A stretch of 64,000 nt of DNA. It comes from [Phialemoniopsis] sp. UDSM-2020 (Eukaryota; Ascomycota; Sordariomycetes; Thyridiales; Thyridiaceae). Below the pieces are notes generated by a model. The model did no database searches and was not told the DNA's origin. It worked only from the letters and a program-made list of their open reading frames with translations. The first letter of the stretch is position 1, and each line of letters opens with the position of its first letter. Positions 33,427 through 44,377 of this stretch are shown here, in pieces. Where the stretch lies: the NCBI GenBank assembly GCA_018873225.1, contig JAEILZ010000001.1, positions 7,130,001-7,194,000 of the forward strand, read 5' to 3'. Both the position numbers and the translations under genes were made by a program.

Positions 33427-33776
33427 ACAGTGTGACGGATACTCGTTGGCACAACTTGGATGAATTTGTCCTTTTCTACGTGATTTATGAACTACATGGC
33501 GTTTACAGGGATCGGGCATGATGAGCCGGGGCGAGACAAAGCGAGGGGTGGCCGAGACTATCTCAAGAATCGAATAATGTTTGCAAAACTGGTGCATGTT
33601 TACATTTGCCATGATGTTTTGCTTCCTGGTGATATCGTAGGCAAGCGCTCGCATTTGTATGTGACAGGTGTAAATTTACTCAAAGTATGTTTCTATCGAT
33701 TTTACAAGTACACAGTTGTCTTGGACTAGTAGAGGCTGCTATAATCACACATAAAAATAGTACAATCGGGTTGTCC
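33427..33776. other. Intergenic between convergent MCM7 and mS29 genes
   Basis: 3' flanks of two convergent genes. AT-rich, with no gene seen. Confidence 0.5.
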
Positions 33777-35268
33777 CTACAGCCGCATGTTGAGCAGTGC
33801 CGCCCTCTCCATCTCACCAACCACGCCGTTCCCGCTGACGCTCCACGTGCTGGTGACCGACTTCTCGTCGACCTTAGCCCGCAGTAGGCCGCTGGCGGCC
33901 CAGTACTCCATAAGAGATCTCGCCTCGGTCCTGCTGATGCCCTTGAGCTCCATGACCTCGACATTGCTCAGGGACGCCTCAACCCGCTCGTCGTACCCCT
34001 TGAAGTAGGGGTCGGCGGCGGGCACCTCGTTGCCCTTCTGGGCGGCCTGCCGGCGGGCGAGCGACAGCTCCATGGACGCCGTGGTGGGGCTGTTGCCGCG
34101 GCTCGTGGCGGCCAGGACGGCGCCGCCGTTGGGCAGCTTGGCGGCGCCGGTCAGCAAGTCGACGTACATGCGGACGAGGGCGAGGTCGTGCGCGTGGATG
34201 ACCTCGAACGCGGCGTTGCGGTAGTCGCTAGGCTTCATGATGTGCGCAAGGCCGTCGAGGGCGAGCAGGATGGGTGGCCGGTCGGCGTCCTTCTCGATGA
34301 GCTCGGACCAGAGGGCTTGGAAGACGGACCAGGCCTGGTCGGCCTCCTTGGCGGCGGATGCCAGCTGCAGGAGGGTACTTCCCGAGGGGACGTGCATCTG
34401 CAGGTTCGGGTGCTCGTTAACCGTCTTGAGCGACGAGAAAACCTTTTCATTGGCGTTGCGGATCGCCTGCAGAAGCTTAAAGGTGTAGACGGGCTGGAGG
34501 TACTGCACGGGATCCGAGTTGGGGAGGGGGGCGTACTCGGTACTGGCCGAAGTGAGTTCCTGGGCTGTGATAGGGGTTAGTGCCTGCAGGATTGTGATCC
34601 GAAGGGTTTCTGGTTATCTTACCTTCGGGAATGTTGATCACAACCCAGTCATTCAGCAGACCGTTCGCCATGGCCTGCAGCATAAGCATACTCTTGCCCG
34701 ATATACGATCACCCGTGACCACCAGCCGCAGAGCCTCCTTCTTGCTGGCGGCCTGCTGCATCTTCTGTGCGAGTTCTATTGACTCGGATCGCAAGAGCAC
34801 GCTGGGTTGGCGGAAAAGACCCCAGCACTGGGTCGGTTTGAAGGCGTCCAGAGCGCGAAGCTGGTCGACGACAGCATCCGGTACGGACAAGACGGCGCCT
34901 GCGGCCTGTCGGTCCATCATTGACTGCTTGCTCAGGGTCTGCAGACCCGGGACGGCGAGAGCATTGTTGTTGCTGAGCTGTATGCGCTTCCGGAAGGCCT
35001 TGCGCTCGCCCGGCCCAGGGGGCTTGCCGCGATCGACAGCCTTCGTCTTCTTGAACTTGCCCAGCCTCATGCGCTTGCCCGCCCTGATGTGGCCCTTGGC
35101 CGAGTCCTTGGACGCGAGCTTCTTGGGCGGTACCCTCGGCTTCGCGCTGAGGATGGCAGAGGTCGAGAACGGGGCGGTGGTGAAGGTGATGGGCGGAGGT
35201 GCGAGGCGGGCGACGGGGAGGCTGCTGGAAGGCCGGAGCAGGCACTTCCAGCAGTTTGCGGAAGCCAT
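33777..35268 (-). CDS. RSM23: Mitochondrial small-subunit ribosomal protein mS29 (Rsm23/DAP3)
   Basis: Encodes 477 aa in two exons: 35268-34623 and 34564-33777. A mitochondrial presequence is clear: basic and Ser/Pro/Ala-rich, with FSTSAILS near residue 35. A very basic segment follows (RAGKRMRLGKFKKTKAVDRG). The DAP3 P-loop core has Walker A GDRISGKSMLML near residue 190, and LALDGLAHIMKPSDYRNAAF supplies the Walker B-like strand. The end is a winged-helix-like region. mS29 is a GTP-binding structural protein of the mitoribosome small subunit. Yeast Rsm23 is similar in length. It is head-to-head with RRS1 (480 bp). Confidence 0.93.
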
Positions 35269-35748
35269 CGTGGCAATCGGTACACGTGCCTTTTATCTAT
35301 TGATGTCGTTGTCCTGCTGCTGTCTCATAGTGCGCAGCTTGTGCCAATGGGGTCACGAAACGTCTGGCCTCGCTCCTCAGCACGCGATGTCGAACAGCTC
35401 GAAGAATATTTGCTGCCCGTCTTAGCGTTTACAGGGGTTGCCGGTTCACTGTGCTAGTCTGAACCGATTGATCAATTGGATGATTAGAGCTGGGTGGACC
35501 CAATTTTTCTGTCCTGCGCCTGGTTGGCGGTGCGACTTTAAGCCGGCCATCAGAGTTGACCAGCTGGACCAGACTTAACTGGGGCACAGGAGTCCCGCAT
35601 TCTACTTTAGACGAATTCTGCATCTCGAGACCGCCTAAATTTCAGACTCCAGGGCTCCTCATTACCGCCGGGGTCTCTTTTAATCGGTTCAGCGATCTCA
35701 CTTGCCCATACTATACGGCAAATTGTCCCGAAAGAGTCGAATAACGTC
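35269..35748. promoter_or_regulatory. Divergent promoter region mS29 / RRS1
   Basis: A 480-bp gap between a mitoribosomal gene and a ribosome-assembly gene, so shared control is possible. No clear PAC or RRPE element was recognised by eye. Confidence 0.5.
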
Positions 35749-36396
35749 ATGTCGCTCCCCCAGTCCAGGCCCAAGCTGCCTGTGGCAGTCAACAAGCCCA
35801 CGCCCTACACATTCGACCTCGGCCTCCTCCTCGCCAACGACAGCAACCCGCTCGAATTGGACTCGGCCAACCTCGAGACCTCGCTCGCAGAGACTGCTCG
35901 CGATGGCGCACAAGCTCTCGTACGTTTCCCTTGCTGCTGGTAGCCCGCCCAAGAAGCACACAAGACACTGACAAGCTTTTCGACACAGATCAACCAGCTC
36001 CTGACAACCTGCCCCATCCAGTCCACCGAGGCCGGCGTCCTCCTCTCCCTGCCCCAGGCCACGACCGCGCTGCCGCGCGAGAAGCCCGTGCCCCAACCCA
36101 AGCCGCTGACCAAGTGGCAGCAGTTCGCCGCCAAGAAGGGCATCAAGCCCAAGACGCGGGAACAGCGCAAGAACTTGCAGTACAACAAGGAGACGGGCGA
36201 CTGGGAGCGCAAGTGGGGGTACAAGGGGGCCAACAAGGGCGTCGAGAACGACTGGCTGATCGAGCTGGACCCCGAAAAGGAAGCGCAGCGCAAGGAGGGG
36301 ACGACGGTCCGCGGCGACAGCCGCAGAGAGAGGAAGGAGAAGATCAAGCGCAACGAGAGGCGGATGAGGAAAAACTTGAGGAGCGGGGAAAAATAA
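35749..36396 (+). CDS. RRS1: Ribosome biogenesis regulatory protein Rrs1
   Basis: Encodes 192 aa in two exons: 35749-35919 and 35989-36396. Family hallmarks: PTPYTFDLGLLLANDSNPL near the N-terminus, then KPLTKWQQFAAKKGIKPK and DWERKWGYKGANKGVENDWL. The C-terminus is strongly basic (RRERKEKIKRNERRMRKNLR) and probably carries nuclear localisation. With Rpf2, Rrs1 brings the 5S RNP into pre-60S particles in the nucleolus. Length is close to yeast Rrs1 (203 aa). Confidence 0.95.
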
Positions 36397-37059
36397 ACTT
36401 GCATGGGCCTCTTGAAGGTTCTGGGTTGGCCATTCTTATTTGCATGTCATGGCCTCGGCGTTTATGGCGCTTTGGACGTTGGCGACGTCTGGAGTTTGGG
36501 CTGGATTTTTAGTTGTAGACTAGCATGGAAAAGCATCTCGTTGTCTGCCAGACTAGCTTGCTTTGTCTTCGTGACAATTCTACTTGCAACCCAAACAGAC
36601 CATACGGTACTCTATGCTTCGTATGTTCAGCCTTTATAGGGCGAAAAGCACAACTCACCAGGGAAACGGTACACAACGATTCAATGCAGACGGATGACAG
36701 GAACTTGATCAATAGCCAACTCGATTCCAATTTTTCCTTTCCAAACTCGCTCAAACGACGGCATCTATATGCCTTCGGGGTATAAAAAACGACACTGGTG
36801 AATGGGTATGCAGATGCCTGAGGTATCATACGCCTCCGTCAAACACGAAAAGAGAGACAGCTGGCCCGGAATCTCAACGTGGCTAGACAAAGAAAAATAC
36901 AAAATGTTGAGGAATAGTGATATAGAGGGTCGTCAAGAACGTAAAGTCATGGTGTCGTATCGTATGCGAAACGGGCTATGAGATGTGATCTCGCCTTGGG
37001 CCCGAATGACAAGGCGGGAATGGGTTGACTTCTGGCTCTCGCAAAGCTTGGGGCCGAAC
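36397..37059. other. Intergenic between convergent RRS1 and RhoGAP genes
   Basis: 3' flanks. Nothing recognisable beyond short AT-rich stretches. Confidence 0.5.
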
Positions 37060-39220
37060 CTAGAAGCCGAGGGGCGACAGCGGTTTGATGGGTGACAATG
37101 GTCGTAGGTCGTTTGACCTCCTCGGCGTGGTTGTCTCTTGCCGGCTGTCGATCGTCAGGTTTGTCGAGATGGTCGAGGTCGAGGCTACGCTGGCGTTCTC
37201 GGGAGCATGCGTCTTCTTTTTGAGTCGCGCCGCCTTGCCGGCGTCTCCACTCTGGTTCGACTGCTTACTACTGTCGGATGAGGAGACGTTACGCTCCTCA
37301 GGAACACCCTCTTCCTCCTCGTGCGCGCGGGCGGGCGCGATGCCCTGGGGCGGAGGCTGGTCAAACAGCATGTACTCCTCCTCGATAAACTTGGTCTCGT
37401 TCTTGCAGCCCTTCCAGCAGTCGCGCCAGTCGCAGACGAGAAACTTGAATGAAAAGGCGTCGATCTTCATGCACGGCTGAAAGCAGATACACAGGTTGCG
37501 GAAGTCCATCTTGTTCTTGTCCGAGTGTGCCAGCAACAAGCTCAGATGACATGTAATGGCAAACAGCAGGTAGTAGTTGAAGGGCGACAGGTTGGAAAGC
37601 TCGTCGATTAGCAGCTGGGGCACCTTATCGGCGCCTGCACACTCCCGCGCGACTCTCTCCTGTGCTGCTTTTGGGAAGAGCTCGTCGGGCAACTCCCTGA
37701 GCCACGCTTTGAGCATGGAGCCGATGATGTTAATATCATACAGGTCATCCTGTTCGAAAAGATCTACATCGTACTCTGCTCAGGTTGAGTCAGTAAAGTC
37801 AAGTGCACATCGGAGTTGCTAGGCGTTCCGGCTTACCCTCGTCAAATTTCCTCTGCCACTTTTTGATCTGCGGACCGCTGCCCGGCACTCGATACAAGCC
37901 TTCGACGTCTGTACCCTTGTAGTTGAGATAGTCGATGGCGCGCCAGGGAAAGGCCGGCATCCAGAATTCGGTCTTGTCTCGAGAGTCCTCCAGCCTCTTC
38001 GAGATGCGAGTACGACGAGTCTGTTCGACGAGGGGAAGGTTGATCACCTTGAGGACGTAGTGCTCGTCATCCACCACGGGCTCTCTCTCCGTCGTGCTCC
38101 CGCTCCTCGAGTTCTTGCCAAAGAGGCCCTTGCTGATCATGTCGGCCGCCTTGCTGGAAGAGCTCTTTAGCCCGCTAAAGAAGGCCGAGCCCCCGTTGTC
38201 ACGGAGCGAGCTTGGCTGGAGCCTTGCGTGCTCCCTGTCCCTGTGCCCGTCTCTGGTCGCCAGCATTTCCCGAGGGTGTGCCCGGTCGGCCGAGTGATTG
38301 CGGGCCGACGACGACATGACGTCTCTAAAAGAACGATCGTGCTGGGCCAGTGGCGCCGTCTTGAGTGCGGCGACAGTCTGTGCTCTCTCCCCCTCTGCAA
38401 GCTTGGCTGGCGCGGGCTCTCTGGGGCCGGCCGTGTCCTTGTCCCGGATGGATCTCGATCGACCAAAAGTGAATCCCTTCGACTTATCTCTCTTGCTGTT
38501 TGAACTGGAGCCCTGCTCCAGTTCGGTGGACGAAGTCAACGACACCTCGGACCTGGACGGAAATGGAGGATTGGGCTTTTCCACGGGCTGCTCCGCCGTC
38601 GAGTAGTCTGCTGAAAGGTCAGTATGAGCGGGATTTTTTAGGCATAGCCCTTGCCGCGGAGGCGCGTGCTGCGTACCTGACTGTTTTGAGTTTTGTCTGT
38701 TTACTCCTGGGCGCTCGGCGCCTCTCGACATGATCTCGCTCCTTGAATCGGAATGGGGTTGAGACTGCAGTCTCTCGGTGGACTTGGACGATTTGCCAAA
38801 GCTAAAGAAGAAGCCAGACTTGGAGGCCTTTTCGTCGTTGTGGCGACGGTCGTGATTGCGGTGAGCGGAGGCGTTGCTGCGACTCTGGCCACTGTCGTCC
38901 TGCTGCGGCTGAGGCTGATGCTGTATGCTGGGCTGGTAATGAGGTTGGTCAAAGGGCGCTTGCAAGGTCGCAGAGATGGGCGGGTATTCCTCTTCTGACG
39001 GCTGCTGCTGTACGAGGTCGGCTACGTGCAGAGGCTGCTTGCCCCCGGCGCTCTGTGCTCTCTTCTGTGTCAGGCGAAAGGGCGAACGTGGGGATCTTGG
39101 CGACCTGGTAGAGTCTGCTGGCGAGGTGAGCCGAAGAGATCCGCCTGATGGCTGGTCTGGTTCGGTCGTCGCCGTGGCCTCTGAGAGCGGCAAGGGCTGG
39201 GGGGCGGGTTTGCGTCCCAT
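37060..39220 (-). CDS. RhoGAP-domain protein (Rho GTPase activator)
   Basis: Exons 39220-37837 and 37775-37060; 699 aa if no further intron is removed. The 61-nt intron (donor GTAAGC, acceptor GAGCAG) lies inside the GAP domain and joins KKWQRKFDE to EYDVDLFEQDDLYD. The RhoGAP domain (about residues 395-605) has the arginine finger in EGLYRVPGSG, then MLKAWLRELPDELFP and PFNYYLLFAITCHLSLL, so it should stimulate GTP hydrolysis by a Rho-type GTPase. Residues 1-370 are disordered, rich in Ser, Gln, Arg and Pro. The C-terminal 100 residues are polar and basic. A second, 66-nt intron (38676-38611: GTACGC, branch ACTGAC, TTTCAG) is likely; it is a multiple of three without stops, so a 677-aa spliced form and a 699-aa retained form are both possible. 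Confidence 0.9.
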
Positions 39221-41363
39221 TGTTGCCGTCAGAGTGTCGAATCCGAGGGGGTGGAGGAGGAGGGGGGGATCGATCTAGCCAGGCGTCCCTTGATTCGCGC
39301 TCTGCCAGGGGAGGACAAATGTCTCGTGCGCGAGCGTGTGACAATCGCCGGGATAAGCAAGGCAAAATAGGCAGATTTGCAGCCTGCGACAAACAAGGGA
39401 CGAGACCAGAGGCAGTCGGGGTACGGAAAGACAAAAAGGTTGGCGGTCGCGAGAGAAGGGGGCCGATGTTGGTTATTGGGCTTGTCTATCCGGGAGCGGG
39501 TTTTGGGGTGTTTCTAGGGGTTCGAGGAGGGTACATTAATTAGCAAGATTTCTCAAGGCCAGGTCCCCCTCCACTGCTCCAGGGTTAGCTTGCTCTGTGG
39601 ATGGTGACCCTGGTGGTGGTGCTCAATGCTGGTCCGGCTCGTCAGGTACGCGAGGCGCAGCGGGCCAGTCAGATTGGGCTTCTCTTCTTTCTACTTGGAA
39701 TTTCAACCTTTCATTGCAACTTCTACGAATTAATTTCCCCCTCTGAGCTGGCCACAAAGACACAAGTTGAGAGGAAAGATGGTCCGGTTGTTTCTTTGTT
39801 GTTCGAATCCCCATGCGCATCTATGCACTAACTTTACCTTTCAGTGTTCGAGTACAAAGCGACAATAGCCACCTAAAGTAAGTTGACCAAGAGGCCACTG
39901 ACAAGATTCACGACCCAATGCATCCAAATAAGTACTCATAAATGCTTGAAGCTACCTCAAGTGTGCGTACAAAGAATCAAGGCCCTCTTGAACTAAGTAG
40001 ACTATTTCCGTACCTTGCAGAGAGCTCTTCATTTTCCAGTCTCTCATCCTTGAGGTGTTTTTCGTCGACATCCCACCCCGTAAGTTTGCAATACCCGAAA
40101 TGGCAAGTTTCACTGGGGACATCCTGAAACCTGATCGCATCGTGGTGTGCAAATGCGTTGTCAGGGGTATGGGTGGATTAAACGCCGGATCGACAGCAGG
40201 CTTAGAGCTTGGGCGGGGAGTGTATCCACGAAACCATGGGTCTGGTTGGGTAAAACCCACTGCAGCACCGTCCCTCAAAGACGACGGCAACAGCACCTTG
40301 ACTATGTCTTCTCTCGACTTGCAACACTTTTCACTCCCTTTTCAAGACTTCCCTCGGAATTATTCCCTCGAATGCCTTGGTAGTTCAATGTTGGAATCTT
40401 GTCTTGTTTGGTTCTCGTGGGCTACCAAGAACGGGGGTTTACGTCCTTGGTCCAATCCAGTCACCGCCTTTTCTCACTTCAAGGGTGTGACCGAAGAGTT
40501 GGGAGGGTGCCCGGGAAGGTGCCGTTCTATGTGCAACTTCCTAGCAAGTGCGTGTCAGAAAGGTTGCCGGTGTTGAATCAATCTCTACCTAATTTACTAG
40601 CAAACTGTGAATGTATGATCCATATGCGCTTAGGCCGGTGGATATCCTGGGTGAACAGTTAATAATTGAGGTGTATCGGGGAGGCAACCCGTCTTGCCCG
40701 TCAACTACTTCAGTACAAGTAATCCGTCACCCACTTGCCTCCATAGATCGTCTTTCCTGATGTGGACCAGCCAGGAACAAATGTTTCTGAACCCCGGCAC
40801 TGGAAACTTGGACTCCGAAGTGGGTGCTAGGCTCCGAAGTTGAAGGATCTCCATCGATTTTGCACGGTTGAGGCCTTCCTACAGCCCAGTGAGGATAAAG
40901 GTGCAGCATGTGTGCTTTGGCGGCACGCTGTATAATGTCGAGTAGGTGACCCCCAGTGCTTAGTTTCATTGCCGGTGTGGTGAACGCTCCGCTGTCAAGT
41001 GAAACAAGAAGTGGAAAAGCCACTTACTTTTCAAATAGATCTCGTATCTATTCTCGTCATTCAAGCCTGATCTACACGAGAATGATGAGAATGTTTGTAT
41101 ATAGAGCAAGTAAGTGCGTTGTCAATTATTCATTGAGGCCCAAGTAATACACTTCTTCAAATCGCAGGTGGCCTGCAGGTGTAAGCAGTCACGCGTGTCT
41201 TCCAATGCCAGTCGCAAAGCTTAGGGGGGCCTAAAAAAAGACTCGATCCCGGACCTCAATTGCAACTCCACTGTGGTTACGTAAGTGAACCTCATCAGCT
41301 TGACGACAAGCCAAAGATCGAAGCTTCATGGTCTTAGACAAAAGGCCCCAGTGACTGTCTGTG
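39221..41363. other. Large intergenic region between RhoGAP and BET2 genes
   Basis: About 2.1 kb between divergent genes with no supportable coding sequence. It contains an imperfect 13-nt inverted repeat (41050-41062 / 41080-41092), a weak B-box-like motif next to a 7-T run on the minus strand (41233-41247), and a single ACGCGT (41191-41196). Confidence 0.5.
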
Positions 41364-42412
41364 ATGGCACAAGTACCCGGGAGCACGTCTCCTACGTCGC
41401 AGCTGGCTACAGACGCCCATGTCAAGTACATTCAAAGCCTGGACACCAGGAAGGGCGAATACGACTACTGGTTGACTGAGCACCTCCGGCTCAATGGGCT
41501 GTACTGGGGCCTAACAGCCCTTCACGTCATGGGCCGGCCTGACGCGCTACCCCGAGATGAGACGATCGACTTTGTGCTATCGTGCCAGCATGAGAGCGGA
41601 GGCTTCGGCGCGGCTCCAGGCCACGACGCACATATGCTCTACACAGTGAGTGCGGTACAGATCTTGGCCATGATTGATGCCCTCGATGCGCTCGATAAGA
41701 AGGGCCAGGGCAGGACGCATGTGGGCAAATGTGGGTGCCCCTTTCTTACAAGTCGGCATCCCTTCCTTCGCTAACCTCGTTCGTAGTCATTGCGGACCTT
41801 CAGAATCGCGAGACTGGCACATTCGCCGGTGATGAATGGGGCGAGGAGGACACCCGTTTTCTCTACGGTGCCTTTAATGCGTTATCTCTACTTGGTCTCC
41901 TCTCGCTCATCGACGTGGACAAAGCGGTCGAGCACATCGTTGCATGCGGCAACTTTGACGGCGGGTATGGCGTCAGCCCAGGCGCAGAGTCTCACTCTGG
42001 ACAGATCTTCACCTGTGTTGCGACATTAGCCATTGCCGGTAGGCTGGATCTCGTCGACAAGGACCGGCTAGCGCGATGGCTCAGCGAGCGGCAGGTCTCT
42101 AGTGGCGGTCTCAACGGTCGCCCGGAAAAGGCAGAAGACGTGTGCTACAGCTGGTGGGTGTTGAGCCCGTTGGCCATCATCGACTGTCTGCACTGGGTCG
42201 ATCGCGAAAAGCTGATCGGCTTCATCCTGAGCTGTCAAGATCAAGAACTCGGCGGTTTTGGCGATAGGCCGGGGAACATGGTGGACGTGTGGCACACCGT
42301 CTACAGTATCGCAGGGCTCAGCTTGTTGGACTATCCGAACCTTGAGGCCATCCATCCGGCGTACTGCATGCCAAGAAGCACCATAGAGCGTGTGATAGGC
42401 AAAGGAGTCTAG
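41364..42412 (+). CDS. BET2: Rab geranylgeranyltransferase beta subunit (Bet2)
   Basis: Encodes 330 aa in two exons: 41364-41730 and 41787-42412 (intron 56 nt, CTAAC branch, acceptor CGTAG). Alpha-alpha barrel repeats of the prenyltransferase beta family are clear ([60 protein letters not shown]). The three zinc ligands are present at Asp240, Cys242 (AEDVCYSWW) and His292 (VWHTVYS), almost the numbering of the mammalian enzyme. With Bet4 and the escort protein it adds geranylgeranyl groups to Rab GTPases in the cytosol. The family ends near here (yeast 325 aa), so the gene is complete. Confidence 0.96.
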
Positions 42413-44377
42413 CTACTGATACGGGCACCGATCACACGGCTTCTATTCGTCTACTGACAAACGACGTTCTCCGTGTTCTTGGATCGCAAGAGGCACGCAA
42501 AAGAAACATCTCATCGACCAATCATGACGACGTCCTCCGTGACCAAAAGTCTGTGCAGAGGACTGTTCGGATGGCAGCTGGTGTGAACGACTTGGCTGAG
42601 GTCAGGCGATGTGCATCTTCAGAACCGCAACACCTGTAGTGCGATCTAAAGGCCAAGCACAGGATGGGCCTAGACTACCTACTTACTTTACCCAAAGTAC
42701 TTTACTTAGAGGTTCTTGACCTAGTACTTGACCTAGGTAGCATCAAGCATCTTCAAGAGGCGGATGGCCATCTTGAGTGGTAAAGTGGATGAGTTCCAGA
42801 TGCTCGGATGGATAGGATATTACAAAACTACCTCCATCACAAATCAACTTCACCTTGGACAAACTCAAATTGTTGTTTTTTTTTTTTGACAGGGTCAGCA
42901 TTTATTTTTTGAGCGGCCGAGTCTGCTGGTGCCTCTTCCTCGTGCAGTACCCTGTCATTGTTTATCTGCCATCGAGGGCAGGCACGCGTTGGGGGAACGC
43001 TCATCTGCTCCTTCCCTCCCCGTCACCCTTCAGAACTGCTGCACAGATACTCTCTTTATGCCTACAAGCCAGCCTCTGGATTAAGTACCAGTCAGTCCTA
43101 CAAAAAGGTCGTGCTGTGACCTTAGACAGCAGACTCATCCCTTCCAAGAGCATCCCCTCAATCATTTGAATTTCGTTTCGCACTTTCATTCTCGACGTCG
43201 ACCGACTCTCCTCTCGGTCGCCAATCCCTTTGCGGTGGTTCATTGTCGGATTTGACATCTTCAGGTATGTTCCTCTCGCCATCAAACAATCGCCGTTGCC
43301 TTTTCGCCTTTCCGTCTTCTCCATTGCTTTCTCCGTGCTGCTTGAGGCACTCAGCCACTTCCAATCCAGTTGCACGTTTTTTTCCCCCATGCATTGAATC
43401 ATCTGCTTCGAACCTCCCTTGTGGCCCTACAAGGCTTCTTCATCCTGATTGACCGCTCTGAGTACGCTGGTCATCAAGAGCTTCCCATTGCTGTCACCAC
43501 CCGCCCTGCCGACAGACCTCGAAGTGGATGCCATGCTGATGAGCTATCTAGCCTTCCCCAGCAGTCATTCGTTTCAACAGCGTGCCGGCACCGCTACCCA
43601 AAGATTCACGGATACGTAACCTGGCGTTCGACGAGTAGCTGCAGGACGGGTAAGTTGCACCTCACTCCAAGTCACGTCTACCATCTCAGCAGGCAGGCAC
43701 TGACCGTCATGCGGGACCAGGTACTCTAGCATTACTGCCGGTCCTCATGCGTCCTCGGCGTCACCTTGATCTAAGCCTAGAGAACCGAATCCTTTGATGA
43801 AAGGCACTTCGGGAATTACTGACTACATCACGATTACCGTAAGTGTTTCCCGTTCTTGAGCCAGCCTCTACAGTTCTTCGACTTGCCCTTGCTCTTTCGT
43901 GCACATTCTCTATTCTTCATGGCGGTAGCACTGGACAAAACTGAAAGCAAGCTGCGACCATATCCCCCTTTTCTTTCTCACAACGCACCACCATGTTTGA
44001 TGTACGGCCAGTTCTTATCCACACCACCGTCCTTTGCTACTCATACGTTGCTACCTTGCTCCAAGAAAGAGTCCAGTGCCCGCCTGTACTCGTTGCTCTC
44101 GCTATTCTTTTTGCTTATTTGTCCTTCTTTTTGTTCTGCCTGGCTCTCGACGCCGTCACTTTGTCTTTCCCAAAGTCCGTCTACTCCAGGTGTTGAAACT
44201 GCGTTGCACACCTCGTCGTCCCCTCTGTTTAGGTTGCCGTATCGAGCTCGGCTCAGCCAGCCTCTTCACAAGCGTGCATTTGCTTCACCTCAAGGCGCGA
44301 AGCATAACAAGTCCAAGTCTTGGATCATGCCTACTCCAAAGCCCGTTATGCCCAGACTAACATCTGTCACGTAGACT
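42413..44377 (+). promoter_or_regulatory. Long upstream region / probable multi-intron 5' leader of the zinc-finger gene
   Basis: A 2-kb region without a supported protein gene, pyrimidine-rich from about 42870 on. A CTAAC branch and CACGTAG acceptor end at 44374, only 3 nt before the next ATG. A strong donor GTAAGT lies at 43839, so a leader intron of about 536 nt is likely. Other donors (GTATGT at 43265; GTAAGT near 43649) suggest further leader introns. Many short upstream ATGs are present. A small direct repeat (TTGACCTAGTACTTGACCTA) is at about 42717-42736. Confidence 0.5.

Noticed and set aside
39795..39815. GTTCGAATCCCC resembling a tRNA B box on the plus strand
   Set aside because: The flanking bases cannot form a T stem and no A box or acceptor stem is present.
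40055..40576. 173-codon open frame in the RhoGAP/BET2 gap
   Set aside because: No codon bias, mixed composition, no domain, and no conserved start or splice signals.
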